NCBI RefSeq assembly: GCF_003259845.1
Contig: NZ_QLMJ01000024.1
Span: 62,001 to 126,000, forward strand
DNA: 64,000 nt
Origin: Actinoplanes lutulentus
GTDB taxonomy: Bacteria; Actinomycetota; Actinomycetes; Mycobacteriales; Micromonosporaceae
Direction of reading: 5' to 3'
Made by a program: the position numbers and the translations under genes. The notes beneath the pieces were generated by a model that saw only the letters and a program-made list of their open reading frames with translations, had not been told where the DNA came from and did no database searches. This document shows, one piece after another, positions 50,295 to 59,152 of this stretch. Each line of letters starts with the position of its first letter. Position 1 is the stretch's first letter.

Positions 50295-51095
50295 TCAGTC
50301 GTGCGGGGCGTCCAGCAGGGTGGGGTCGTCGCGCAGGAGGGCGGCCAGCCGGCGAGCGGCCTGCTCGGTCTCCTCGGGGCGCTCCACCTTGAGCGGGATC
50401 GGTTTCGCCAGCGGCTGCGGGAAACCGGGCTGCGCGGCCGGCTGCGGAGGCTGCGGTTCGGCGTACGCCTGGGGCTCGGGGTAGGCCTGCGGTGACGCGT
50501 ACCCAAGGGGGGTTTGGGGTGGAACTGGGGGTGGGGGTGTCGCGGCGAACGGGTGTGGGGCCGGCTCGTAAGCCTCCGAAGAGGACGGTGAGACGAACGG
50601 GCGCTCGGCCGTTGGGGGCTCTTCGTAATCAAAATCGGTCGGACCGAAGCGATCCTGATCGTCGCGGCTGGCCCGGGGTGGCTCGGAGTACGCAGGCTCC
50701 GCATAGACCGGCTCGGAATAGGCCGGCTCAGAGTAGGCCGGCTCGGTGTAGACGGGCTCGGCGTAAACCGGCTCGGGGTCCACGTCGATCTCGAAATCGG
50801 CGTGTTTCGCCTCGGCCTCGGCGGCCCGGGTCGCGACCGAGTTGTCGGCGCTCACCTGCACGACACCGTCGGCGAAACCGAAGTGGAGCAGCACCGGATC
50901 GCCCGCGCCCTCGACGCCGACCGTGACCGCAAGCTGGGGATTACGGGCGATCACACCCGCGATCGCCTCGACCAGCTCGGTCACCGCCGGCGGAGTGCCG
51001 GGGTTCTCTCCGGTGGCGCGCCGCCTCAGCTCATCACGCCGGGCGAGCTTGTCGAGCGCGTCGTCCAGTCCGCCTCGCACGGTCACCGTCCTCAT
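50295..51095 (-). CDS. Conservon-associated protein with EPxY repeats
   Basis: The product is 266 aa. The N-terminal 100 residues look folded (RTVTVRGGLDDALDKLARRDELRRR; ELVEAIAGVIARNPQLAVTVGVEG). Then come about eight degenerate EPxY(A/S/T) repeats, a Pro-rich region and a C-terminal helix (ETEQAARRLAALLRDDPTLLD). I chose ATG 51095. It lies 83 bp downstream of the conservon GTPase gene on the same strand and may be its fifth member. I know no function; the acidic tyrosine repeats could be a scaffold or phosphorylation target. Confidence 0.75.
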   Translation of the reverse strand: MRTVTVRGGLDDALDKLARRDELRRRATGENPGTPPAVTELVEAIAGVIARNPQLAVTVGVEGAGDPVLLHFGFADGVVQVSADNSVATRAAEAEAKHADFEIDVDPEPVYAEPVYTEPAYSEPAYSEPVYAEPAYSEPPRASRDDQDRFGPTDFDYEEPPTAERPFVSPSSSEAYEPAPHPFAATPPPPVPPQTPLGYASPQAYPEPQAYAEPQPPQPAAQPGFPQPLAKPIPLKVERPEETEQAARRLAALLRDDPTLLDAPHD

Positions 51096-51178
51096 TTTTC
51101 TCACGCGGTCGCCCGGCACTCCAACTGTGCCCCTTTTGTGGGCGGTTGGGAACCGTTACCGGGCGACCCGCGCACACA

Positions 51179-51808
51179 CTACGACGTCTTCATCCTGATC
51201 GCCTTATCGAGTGCCTGGTCCAGAACGACGAGCAGGGCATCCCGTACGGAAGCGCGGAAACGCGCGTCGAACGAGACGACCGGCACGTCTTCGCGGATCG
51301 CCAGCGCCCAGCGGACCTCGTCGATGCTGTAGCTCATTTGCCCGTTGAAGGTGTTGATGCCGACGACGAACGGAAGCCCAGCGCGCTCGAAGTAGTCGAC
51401 TGCCGGATAACAGTCATCTATTCGGTTGGTATCTACCACAACCAGGGCACCGAGTGCACCCTTCACCAAGTCGTCCCACATGAAGGCGAACCGGGTCTGA
51501 CCCGGCGTACCGAAGATGTAGAGCTTGAGGGTCTGGTCGATGGTGAGAACACCGAAGTCCATGGCGACCGTGGTGCCGGTCTTCATGGTCGCCTGACCTG
51601 GATCGTCGATGCCCACGGACTCCGACGTCATCTCGGCCTCGGTGGTCAGCGGTGAGATCTCGGAGATGGCACCGACCGTCGTGGTCTTGCCCACACCGAA
51701 GCCGCCGGCCACGATGATCTTTACCGGGACCGGCGCCTTTTTGGGCGCGGGGGCACCGGGAATGCGCGCGGTGCCGACGACGCGGTTAGCTGATGGATCG
51801 AAGTCCAC
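51179..51808 (-). CDS. cvnD: Conservon small GTPase/ATP-binding protein (CvnD-like)
   Basis: This 209-aa Ras-like protein has P-loop GGFGVGKTTTVGAIS (35-49), TPGQTRF as switch II and a VVVDTNRIDD segment near the base-specificity region. Such MglA/Rab-like GTPases are the last core gene of actinobacterial conservons and signal downstream of a membrane kinase. GTG 51808; the start lies inside the 3' end of the DUF742 gene (23-bp overlap). Confidence 0.93.
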   Translation of the reverse strand: MDFDPSANRVVGTARIPGAPAPKKAPVPVKIIVAGGFGVGKTTTVGAISEISPLTTEAEMTSESVGIDDPGQATMKTGTTVAMDFGVLTIDQTLKLYIFGTPGQTRFAFMWDDLVKGALGALVVVDTNRIDDCYPAVDYFERAGLPFVVGINTFNGQMSYSIDEVRWALAIREDVPVVSFDARFRASVRDALLVVLDQALDKAIRMKTS

Positions 51809-52244
51809 GGATCACTCGCATGATGGTCTCGGGGTCAGGTGTGTCATTTTCCAGGACGTGGACGTCCAGCTGGCCGGTGGCCCGAAGGTCACCGACGAGG
51901 ATTCGGGTGACGCCCAAGTGCAGGCGCAACCGAGCGGAGATCTCAGCGACCGAGATCGGGCTCTCTTCGCAGAGAGACACGATCGCCCTGGTTTCCGGAG
52001 ATAGCCGCGACGGTGGTGAGCCAGCCACCACCGTCACCTGAGTTTCCATACCGATGTCGGGGTCTCCTCCATCGGTCCGCCCGGACGTGATGACGAACGG
52101 GCGTAGAGCGTTGCTCGACTGCTCGACCGGCGGGTGCTCCCCGGTGGGGGTGTAGCCGCCGGTCGAGTGCTTCGAACCGGATTGCAGGAAGGGCCGGACT
52201 CCGGGCCGCGCCGGAGGCACTGCGTCAGGGTCCGGGTAGGTCAT
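51786..52244 (-). CDS. cvnC: DUF742 protein of the conservon (CvnC-like)
   Basis: The product is 152 aa. The C-terminal DUF742 domain is a winged helix (RLSPETRAIVSLCEESPISVAEISARLRLHLGVTRILVGDLRATGQLDVH) that may link the GTPase module to DNA or protein partners; the first half is low complexity. ATG 52244 overlaps the roadblock gene stop by 4 bp. Confidence 0.93.
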   Translation of the reverse strand: MTYPDPDAVPPARPGVRPFLQSGSKHSTGGYTPTGEHPPVEQSSNALRPFVITSGRTDGGDPDIGMETQVTVVAGSPPSRLSPETRAIVSLCEESPISVAEISARLRLHLGVTRILVGDLRATGQLDVHVLENDTPDPETIMRVIRGLRSIS

Positions 52245-52687
52245 TGCTGGACGGCGTTCTTCAGCTCGGCGATGAGGCGCGGGCTCAGGGCGCCACCGGC
52301 GCGCGTGGCGAAGAGAGTCATCTCGTACGCCAGGGTGCCCAGGTTCGCACTGCGGTCCGCGATGACGCCGAGCACCGAGCCGGCGCTGATCGCGGTGACC
52401 AGGAGGTATCCGTCGGCCATGTCGATGATGACCCGGTTCAGGGCGCCCAGCCGGTACCAGCTCGCGGCACCGCCGGAGAGGCTGGTCAGGCCGGAGACCA
52501 CGGCCGCGAGGCGCTCGGCGTTGGGCCGGTCCTTGATCGCGGACATGGCCATGAGCAGGCCGTCCGAGGAGACCGCGATGGCCTCGATCACTCCCGCGGT
52601 ACCGGAGGTGAAGGAGTCCAGCAGCCAGTTGAAGGTTTTGGCTTCAGCGCTGAGCTGGCTTTGTGCAGCTGCATAGGGGGAAGTCAT
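52241..52687 (-). CDS. cvnB: Roadblock/LC7 protein of the conservon (CvnB-like)
   Basis: The product is 148 aa with the roadblock fold (FNWLLDSFTSGTAGVIEAIAVSSDGLLMAMS, then YLLVTAISAGSVLGVIADRSANLGTLAYEM), a presumed regulator or GAP of the neighbouring GTPase. ATG 52687 overlaps the kinase gene stop by 4 bp. Confidence 0.93.
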   Translation of the reverse strand: MTSPYAAAQSQLSAEAKTFNWLLDSFTSGTAGVIEAIAVSSDGLLMAMSAIKDRPNAERLAAVVSGLTSLSGGAASWYRLGALNRVIIDMADGYLLVTAISAGSVLGVIADRSANLGTLAYEMTLFATRAGGALSPRLIAELKNAVQQ

Positions 52688-55600
52688 CGCGGTTGTCCCT
52701 CGTGTTGTGGCTGGCTTTCATTCAGCGCGAGTGCGACGCCGTACTCGAACTGATCCATCAGAGCCCGCGCGGCATCCGGGTCCAGCTGGGCCGGGGCCGG
52801 GGGCGGAGTCGGACGGTGCGGCTCGTCGTCCGGCAGGGTGGCGCCGGGTACGCGACGAGTCAGCGGGGTGCTCCCGGGCGTGGTCGGCGGGGCCGGCGGT
52901 GCCGGATCGGCCACCGGTGCGTTCCACGACGGGCTGGCGGCAGCCGGGGCCGGCGTGTCCCAGGAGGGTGCCGGGGTGTTCCACTCAGGCTGACCGTTGA
53001 ACTGGGGCTGGCTGCCGTATGAGGGCTGCTGGCCGAATTGGGGCTGGTCGAAGTTCGGCTGGCCGTACTGGGGCTGGCCGAGCTGGGGCTGGCTGAGCTG
53101 GGGCTGGCTGACCTCGGGCGCCGGCATCGAGACGCTCGTGTCGAACTGCGCCTGGCTGACACCGGCCTCGAAGGCGTCGAACGCGGCCCGGGCAGCGAGG
53201 GCGTCGTCCTGAGACGGTGCCTTGGCGTGCTGCTGCGGAGCGCTTTCGGCCGGCAGCTGGCTACCGGGAACCCGGCGGCGCAGCGGCGTGCCGTTGCCAT
53301 TCCCGTTGCCGTTGCGTGCGGGCTCGGAGCTCGGCGCGGGAGCGTTGTGGAAGTTGTCAACATTGCGCTGCTGCGGGAGCTGCGGAGCCTGCGGGGGAAT
53401 GGCAGAAGCCATCGGGGCCTCCACGGCGGGAACAGGAGCGTTCCACGCCGGCTGTGCTTCGCTCCAGCTCGGCTGTGTTTCGTTCCAGCTCGGCTGGGTC
53501 GGGGGTTCGGTGTTCCAGGCCGGGCCGGCCGACGGGGCGGACGGCAGCGCCGGAAGCGCGGCCGGAACCCGACCGGCGACCGGGGTGCCCATGTCGTACG
53601 TCGGAATCGGCTCCGCGTGGACCGGGGCAACCGGCTCCTGGTACGCGATACCGGGCGTGTAGATCGGCTCGGCGTCGTAAACCGGCTGGCCCGCGTACGG
53701 GTCAGCGGCCTGGGCGGCCGGGGCGAACTGGCCGGACTGGGCGGCCTCGGCAGGCTGCGGTGCGAACGCGTTCCACGAGTTGCCGGTTTCCAGCGTCGCC
53801 GTGGCCCGGGTCAGAACGACCGGGTCGAACGGCTGGGCACTGCCCGGCACCTGACGGCCGCCGGCGCTGGTGATCGCCATCTCGGTGGTGTTGCTGCGCA
53901 GCGCGCCGGAGTACGCCGGAGCCGCGGGCACGTTCTGGTACTCCGGAGCCTGGATCTGCGGCGCCGCGGCCGGAGCCGGGAAAGCCGGAGCCGGTGCCAT
54001 GGTGAGGTTCTCAACCCGGGAGATCAGGTGCGACGGGTTGAGGTCGACCCACGCGGTCAGACCGCCGTCAGGCGTGTCGGTCAGGGTGACCTCGATGCCG
54101 TGCCGGCGAGCCAGACGGCCGACCACGAAGAGGCCGAGAACCTCGGTGGGGGCCAGGTCGAGACGCTCACGACGGGTCAGTCGCGCGTTCTCCTCGGCCA
54201 GACGCTCGGGTGCGAGGCCCAGGCCGTGGTCGATGATCGCGAGACGGGCGCCGCCACGCAGCTCCTCGGCGGAGACGGTGACCGACGTGTGCGGCGGGGA
54301 GAACGCTGTCGAGTTCTCCAGCAGCTCGGCGAGGAGCAGCGTGAGGTCGGCCAGGACGGCCGGGACCACGACGATGTCTTCCGGGACGTCGACCTCGACA
54401 CGGGTGTAGTCCTCGATCTCACCCAGGGCGAGACGAACCACGTCCGAGAGGGCCAGCGGCGCCATGTGCTCGTTCGCGCCGGCGCCACCGGAGAGCACGA
54501 CCAGCGCGGACGCGTTACGGCGAAGACGGCTGGACATGTGGTCGAGGCGGTACAGCTCGCGGAGACGATCGCTGTCGGTCTCCTTGCGCTCCAGGCTGTC
54601 GATCAGCGAGAGCTGGCGGCCGACCAGGTTCTGTGTACGCCGGCCGACGTGGCCGAACATCTGGGCGACGTTACGACGGCCGACCACCTGGCGTTCCACC
54701 AGCCGGGCGGCGGTGGTCTGCACGCGGTCGAACGCTCGGGCCAGGTCACCGATCTCGTCCCTGGCTTCCACGTCGACCGCGTCGAGGCGGATCGGGCGTA
54801 CCTGGGCTTCACCCTCGTCGTCGGCCACACGCTCGAGTTCCGCCTCGGCGGCACGGGCGATGCGGTCGGCGGAGACGGTCAGACGGCGCAGCGGCCGGGC
54901 GACCGCGCGGGCCATGAAGATGCTGAGCGTGATAACCAGGATCAGCAGCAGGAACGAGCCACCACCGATGAGGAACGCCTGACGGAGCGCGCTTTCCCGG
55001 TTGGTGTTGGTGATGATGTCCACGTCCTTGGCCACGCGCTTCTCGACGAAGCTACCGAGGACCGTGACGGACTGGAGCGAGGGGAACAGCGTGCTGATGT
55101 CGAGGCCCTTGAGAGCCTGCGTCGGGTTGGTGCTGAGCGCCGTCTGGAACTCGTCACCCACGCGGGACGCGAACGCGTCCTGGGTGTTGATGTAGAGCTT
55201 GTACTGCGCGTCGGTGAAGTACACCTTCGAGCTCGTGATGATCGATTCGATCTGGCTGAAGGTCGCGCTGAACGCGCTCAGCAGCAGGCTCGCCGCCTGC
55301 GGGTCCCGGCCGGCGACCACCGCGGCGGCCAGGTAACAGCCCGCCTGACCGATCAGGTCGTCGGAGCGCATGGCGCGCTCAAGGGCGTAGACCTGGCGGC
55401 CGACGCCAGTGGTGAGGTCGGCGCTGGTCGCGAGGCCGAGGCCGTCGATCAGCGGGGTGATGACCTCGTTGTAGTCCTCCACCACGGCAGCGATGTTGGC
55501 GACCGCGTTGTTGAGGACGTTCTGCCGGGTGACGTTGAGTTTCGCGGCGCCCGAGACGGTGCGGCGCAGAGCCTGCGGCATGTCGTCGAGGCTGGACAGC

Positions 55601-55881
55601 GAGGCCAGCGACTCGATGGCCTCGCTGCTCTGCACCACGTAGGTGGGCCGGTCGACCTGGCCGAGGAGGAAGCCGACCGCGAGCAGTCGTTCCTCCTGAA
55701 GCTCGGTCAGCGCGGAGCTGACCTCGGTGGCGAGGGCGACCGTGTTGGAGATGTCCTGGGCGCTGCGGGCTGCGTCGATGCGCTCGTAGATGACCGGGAT
55801 GCTGAGGCCGACGACCCCGAGCAGCGGTACGAGCACCAGCAGGGCGAGCTTGCCCAGGATGCGGAACTTACCGAAGAGCAC
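52684..55881 (-). CDS. cvnA: Conservon sensor histidine kinase with long Pro/Gln-rich tail (CvnA-like)
   Basis: The product is about 1065 aa. TM1 (about 9-30) and TM2 (about 315-340) bracket a helical nitrate-sensor-like extracellular domain; HAMP and a helical region follow (VVGRRNVAQMFGHVGRRTQNLV replaces a typical H-box), then the ATPase domain (LLAELLENSTAFSPPHT N-box, IIDHGLGLAPERL, GLFVVGRLARRHG). After residue about 660 it is a 400-residue Pro/Gln/Ala-rich tail ending in RRVPGATLPDDEP, a motif that occurs also earlier as RRVPGSQLP. I chose GTG 55881 after GGGAG. It overlaps the upstream sensor-like gene by 14 bp. Confidence 0.92.
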   Translation of the reverse strand: MLFGKFRILGKLALLVLVPLLGVVGLSIPVIYERIDAARSAQDISNTVALATEVSSALTELQEERLLAVGFLLGQVDRPTYVVQSSEAIESLASLSSLDDMPQALRRTVSGAAKLNVTRQNVLNNAVANIAAVVEDYNEVITPLIDGLGLATSADLTTGVGRQVYALERAMRSDDLIGQAGCYLAAAVVAGRDPQAASLLLSAFSATFSQIESIITSSKVYFTDAQYKLYINTQDAFASRVGDEFQTALSTNPTQALKGLDISTLFPSLQSVTVLGSFVEKRVAKDVDIITNTNRESALRQAFLIGGGSFLLLILVITLSIFMARAVARPLRRLTVSADRIARAAEAELERVADDEGEAQVRPIRLDAVDVEARDEIGDLARAFDRVQTTAARLVERQVVGRRNVAQMFGHVGRRTQNLVGRQLSLIDSLERKETDSDRLRELYRLDHMSSRLRRNASALVVLSGGAGANEHMAPLALSDVVRLALGEIEDYTRVEVDVPEDIVVVPAVLADLTLLLAELLENSTAFSPPHTSVTVSAEELRGGARLAIIDHGLGLAPERLAEENARLTRRERLDLAPTEVLGLFVVGRLARRHGIEVTLTDTPDGGLTAWVDLNPSHLISRVENLTMAPAPAFPAPAAAPQIQAPEYQNVPAAPAYSGALRSNTTEMAITSAGGRQVPGSAQPFDPVVLTRATATLETGNSWNAFAPQPAEAAQSGQFAPAAQAADPYAGQPVYDAEPIYTPGIAYQEPVAPVHAEPIPTYDMGTPVAGRVPAALPALPSAPSAGPAWNTEPPTQPSWNETQPSWSEAQPAWNAPVPAVEAPMASAIPPQAPQLPQQRNVDNFHNAPAPSSEPARNGNGNGNGTPLRRRVPGSQLPAESAPQQHAKAPSQDDALAARAAFDAFEAGVSQAQFDTSVSMPAPEVSQPQLSQPQLGQPQYGQPNFDQPQFGQQPSYGSQPQFNGQPEWNTPAPSWDTPAPAAASPSWNAPVADPAPPAPPTTPGSTPLTRRVPGATLPDDEPHRPTPPPAPAQLDPDAARALMDQFEYGVALALNESQPQHEGQPR

Positions 55882-57019
55882 CGGAACGCTCCCGCCGCGT
55901 AGCACCGTCGCCGTAGCCGGAATTGTCACCGTAGTTCGGCGCGGGGTCGTAGGGGTTGTTGCCGCCGTAACCGCCACGGTCGCCCTGGACCGAGACGTCG
56001 CGCGGGGAGTCGTCCGAGCCGCCGGCCTGGCGGGCACGTGCCCGGGTCCAGAACGTGGCGACCAGGATCAGAGCGATCGCGACCGCGAGCAGGACCCAGG
56101 CCTCGGCACGCCGGTAGTTCAGCGAGTCGACACGGTCCTCAAGCAGGGTGGCCATCTCCTTGAGCACGACACCGGAGAGCGCGTTGAGCGCGGTCTGCAG
56201 GGTGCTCTGGGCGGTCACCATCGCGGAGACGTTCGGCGCGCCGCCGAAGTTGGCGCCACGGTTGGCGTCCTCGATACCGCGCTTGAACGAGTTCAGGTTG
56301 GAGACCAGGTTGCCGGCGAGCGTGGGGCTCTCGGTCTTCTCCACCGCGGCCTGGAGGTTGTCGGTGAGCTTGTCGCCGGCCTCCTGCACGATGAGGGCCT
56401 GGTAGCCGAACTGCACGTTCAGCGCCGCTTTCGCTTTCGACTTCGCGGCGGCGACCATGTTGGCCGTGTCGCCCATCCGGCTCACCGCGGTGACGGCCTC
56501 GGGCATGTTGACGCCCGCCGCCTCCTGCAGGAACCAGATGTCGCTCTCCTCGTCACGGTTGAGCGTGGAGTTCTCCCGCACCGTGTCGTAGAGGGCGAGC
56601 GTCAGGTCGGACACCTCGACGTGGGCCTCGTAGATCGTGGCCGAGTCGCCGGTGACACCGGGCATCTTGCTGATCTTGTCCTTGAGGTTGGCCCACCGGT
56701 CCGTGGTGCCGAGCTCGCCGCCGCCGATGCGCTCGTCGACGCCCTGCACCCGGGCCACGGCCGCGGTCAGCGAGGCCGGCTCCGCAGAGACACCCTGCAG
56801 TGCTGACGACTGGGACTCCGCGAGCGCGCTGACCAGCGGTGAAAGTGCGGTCAGGTACTCGACGCCCTGCTGTTCGAGCGTCAACCGGTCCCGGTGTTCG
56901 GTGTTGTCATCCAGAACACGCAGGAACAGGGCTGCGGCAGGCAGCAGCACGAGAACCGTCAGCACCACCGCGAGGGCGGAGCGTAAACGGGCTCGCCGGC
57001 TGTTCACCGAGACTGACAT
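55868..57019 (-). CDS. Sensor-like two-TM membrane protein without kinase domain
   Basis: The product is 383 aa. TM1 (about 13-33) and TM2 (about 307-327) enclose a largely helical extracellular domain of about 270 residues (including KSKAKAALNVQFGYQALIVQEAGDKLTDNLQAAVE), resembling the sensor half of the adjacent kinase. The cytoplasmic tail is only about 55 residues, Gly/Asn/Asp-rich, and lacks any HAMP, H-box or ATPase. ATG 57019 follows GGAGG. Overlap with the kinase gene indicates co-translation; a co-sensor or decoy role is inferred. Confidence 0.85.
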   Translation of the reverse strand: MSVSVNSRRARLRSALAVVLTVLVLLPAAALFLRVLDDNTEHRDRLTLEQQGVEYLTALSPLVSALAESQSSALQGVSAEPASLTAAVARVQGVDERIGGGELGTTDRWANLKDKISKMPGVTGDSATIYEAHVEVSDLTLALYDTVRENSTLNRDEESDIWFLQEAAGVNMPEAVTAVSRMGDTANMVAAAKSKAKAALNVQFGYQALIVQEAGDKLTDNLQAAVEKTESPTLAGNLVSNLNSFKRGIEDANRGANFGGAPNVSAMVTAQSTLQTALNALSGVVLKEMATLLEDRVDSLNYRRAEAWVLLAVAIALILVATFWTRARARQAGGSDDSPRDVSVQGDRGGYGGNNPYDPAPNYGDNSGYGDGATRRERSGALR

Positions 57020-57419
57020 TGCTTTTGTCCTCCGCCATGCACACGCGATGGGCCATCAATTGACTACGGAGAGTAGTCATGCGGGCGCACCGATCTGGGT
57101 CAATCTATCCGAGAAAACCTCAGAAAACCCCTTTCCAAGGGTCAGAGTTGTCTCGGCTGATCGGGGGATACGCGACGCTGTCGGCTCGGTTGTACGGGCA
57201 TCCGCACTGGGGCTGTGGCTCAAAAAACACCCAGTCCACGGGGCCCGGAAACCAAGTGACGAGCGCCGCGCAGATCGTATCCGCACCCTAGGTAAGACGT
57301 GAATATGAGTTCTACTTCGGATTTGTTACGTCTTCCCCAGTAGCCCTTCACGGAAAGTGTCCAGCCAATTGCTCTCGGCTAACAATTAACTGAGGGTAGT
57401 GGTGTGTGCACATAAAGAA
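57020..57419. other. Promoter region of the conservon, no gene seen
   Basis: These 400 bases lie upstream of the conservon and hold no supported coding sequence. TGACTAC at 57061-57067 is perfectly inverted at 57073-57079, 42-60 bases before the first conservon start, and could be an operator or a leader hairpin. Short plus-strand frames here have no recognisable product. Confidence 0.6.
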
Positions 57420-57455
57420 GGGTCTCTCCGTCCCGATTTCGGTGCGGAGAGACCC
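57420..57455 (-). terminator. Strong hairpin terminator after the DUF885 gene
   Basis: GGGTCTCTCCG (57420-57430) pairs perfectly with 57445-57455 over a 14-nt loop, directly after the DUF885 stop on the minus strand, with an A/T-rich run (TTCTTTATG on that strand) beyond it. Confidence 0.88.
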
Positions 57456-57462
57456 TAATGAC

Positions 57463-59133
57463 TCAAATCCTTGCCAGTGCTTTTCGGAGTGGATCGAGGC
57501 CGAGCGCACCGAGGTTCAGGGCGTCCCGATGGAAGGTCTTGAGGTCGAAATCACTGCCTTTGCGCAGCTTTGCTTCGTCACGTGCTTGTAACCAGATCCG
57601 CTCGCCGATCTTGTATGACGGCGCCTGCCCCGGCCAGCCCAGGTACCGCTTCCACTCGAAGCGCAGGACCTCCTCGGGCATCCGGGTGTGCGCCCGCAGG
57701 AACTCCCAGCCGAGCTCCGGCGTCCACCGCTCGCCCGGGTGGAAACGGAACGGGTTGTCCCGGGGGATCTCCAGCTCCAGGTGCATGCCGATGTCGACGA
57801 TCACCCGGGCGGCGCGCAGCGCCTGCGCGTCGAGCATGCCGAGCCGGTCGCCCGGATCGGTCAGGTAACCCAGGTCGTCCATCAGGCGTTCGGCGTACAG
57901 CGCCCAGCCCTCGCCGTGCCCGGAGCACCAGCAGAGCAGCCGCTGCCAGCGGTTCAGCGAGTCGGCCCGGAGCAGCACCTGGCTCATCTGGAGATGGTGA
58001 CCCGGAACACCCTCGTGGTAGACGGTGGTGACCTCACGCCAGGTGGAGAACGTCTCCTGGCCCTCCGGCACGGCCCACCACATCCGGCCGGGGCGGGAGA
58101 AGTCCTCGCTCGGCCCGGTGTAATAGATGCCGCCGTCGCTGGTCGGGGTGAGACAGCACTCCAGTTTCCGAGCGGGCGGCTCGATGTCGAAATGCGTGCC
58201 GTTCAGCTCGCTGATCGCCCGGTCGGAGAGGGACTGCATCCACTCCCGGAACGCCTCCTTGCCGGCGATGCTGCGGGCCGGGTCGGCGTCGAGCACGGCC
58301 ACCGCCTCGTCGACGCTCGCGCCGCGTCCGGCGATCACACCGGAGACCGCGTTCATCTCCTGCTCCAGGCGGTGCAGTTCCTCAAAACCCCAGAGGTACG
58401 TCTCCTCCTGGTCGACCTTGGCGCCGAGGAAGTACTGCGACGCCAGGGCGTACCGCTCCGGGCCGGCCGCCTCTTTCTCCCGGCCGCGCGGGGCGAGCTC
58501 GTCGCGCAGGAACTCGCCGAACGCCGCGGTGGCCTCGGTCGCGGCCGTGGCGGCCCGGTCCAGCTCGGTCGCGAGCGCGCCGGAGGCGGACAGCCGGCGG
58601 GTGAGGCCGTGGAAGAAGTCGTCGCGGGCCGGATCGGTCCAGGCGACGCACTGCTCGGCGACCGCGAGCAGCTGGGCGCGGGCGCTGATCTGGCCGGCGT
58701 CGGCGCCCTCGATCAGGGTCCGGCGGTACTGCTCCAGGGCTTTCGGCATGGCGTTCAGCCGGGTGGCGATGTTGGACACCGCCTCCTCGCCCTCGGACGG
58801 CATCATGTCGAAGACCATCCGCAGCATGTGCAGGCCGCTGGTGATGACGCTCACCTCGGTGGTGGTGTACCCGGCGTCGTACCGGGCCGCCTCCAGACCG
58901 AGGCGTTCCATCATCGCGTCCTTCGCGACCTCCTCCGACTCGTGCTCGGCCTCGGTCACGTCCAGGTCGTTGAGGGTGCGGCGGGTCAGTTCGGCCTGTG
59001 CGGCGAAACCTTCCGGCGAGAGGTCGTCGGTCTTGTCGTCGTACCCGGAAATGCCGACCGCGGTCGCCCCGGTGGGGTTGAGCGCGGCCCACTCGTCGAC
59101 GTAGCGGTTGGCGAGTTCGTCAATTCGTCCCAC
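57463..59133 (-). CDS. DUF885 family protein (probable zinc carboxypeptidase-like)
   Basis: The product is 556 aa. The metallopeptidase-like motif YHEGVPGHHLQM (HExxxHH) is intact, with downstream GHGEGWALYAERLMDDLG supplying a Glu; KRYLGWPGQAPSYKIGERIW is another family signature. DUF885 proteins resemble gluzincin carboxypeptidases and are thought to trim peptides. GTG 59133. No signal peptide, so cytoplasmic. It lies 20 bp from the PHP gene on the same strand. Confidence 0.9.
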   Translation of the reverse strand: MGRIDELANRYVDEWAALNPTGATAVGISGYDDKTDDLSPEGFAAQAELTRRTLNDLDVTEAEHESEEVAKDAMMERLGLEAARYDAGYTTTEVSVITSGLHMLRMVFDMMPSEGEEAVSNIATRLNAMPKALEQYRRTLIEGADAGQISARAQLLAVAEQCVAWTDPARDDFFHGLTRRLSASGALATELDRAATAATEATAAFGEFLRDELAPRGREKEAAGPERYALASQYFLGAKVDQEETYLWGFEELHRLEQEMNAVSGVIAGRGASVDEAVAVLDADPARSIAGKEAFREWMQSLSDRAISELNGTHFDIEPPARKLECCLTPTSDGGIYYTGPSEDFSRPGRMWWAVPEGQETFSTWREVTTVYHEGVPGHHLQMSQVLLRADSLNRWQRLLCWCSGHGEGWALYAERLMDDLGYLTDPGDRLGMLDAQALRAARVIVDIGMHLELEIPRDNPFRFHPGERWTPELGWEFLRAHTRMPEEVLRFEWKRYLGWPGQAPSYKIGERIWLQARDEAKLRKGSDFDLKTFHRDALNLGALGLDPLRKALARI

Positions 59134-59152
59134 CTCGCCGACCCTACGGGAA

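Noticed and set aside
53038..55902. 954-codon plus-strand frame over the conservon kinase gene
   Set aside because: Shadow frame; the minus strand has TM, HAMP and ATPase motifs and sits in a canonical conservon.
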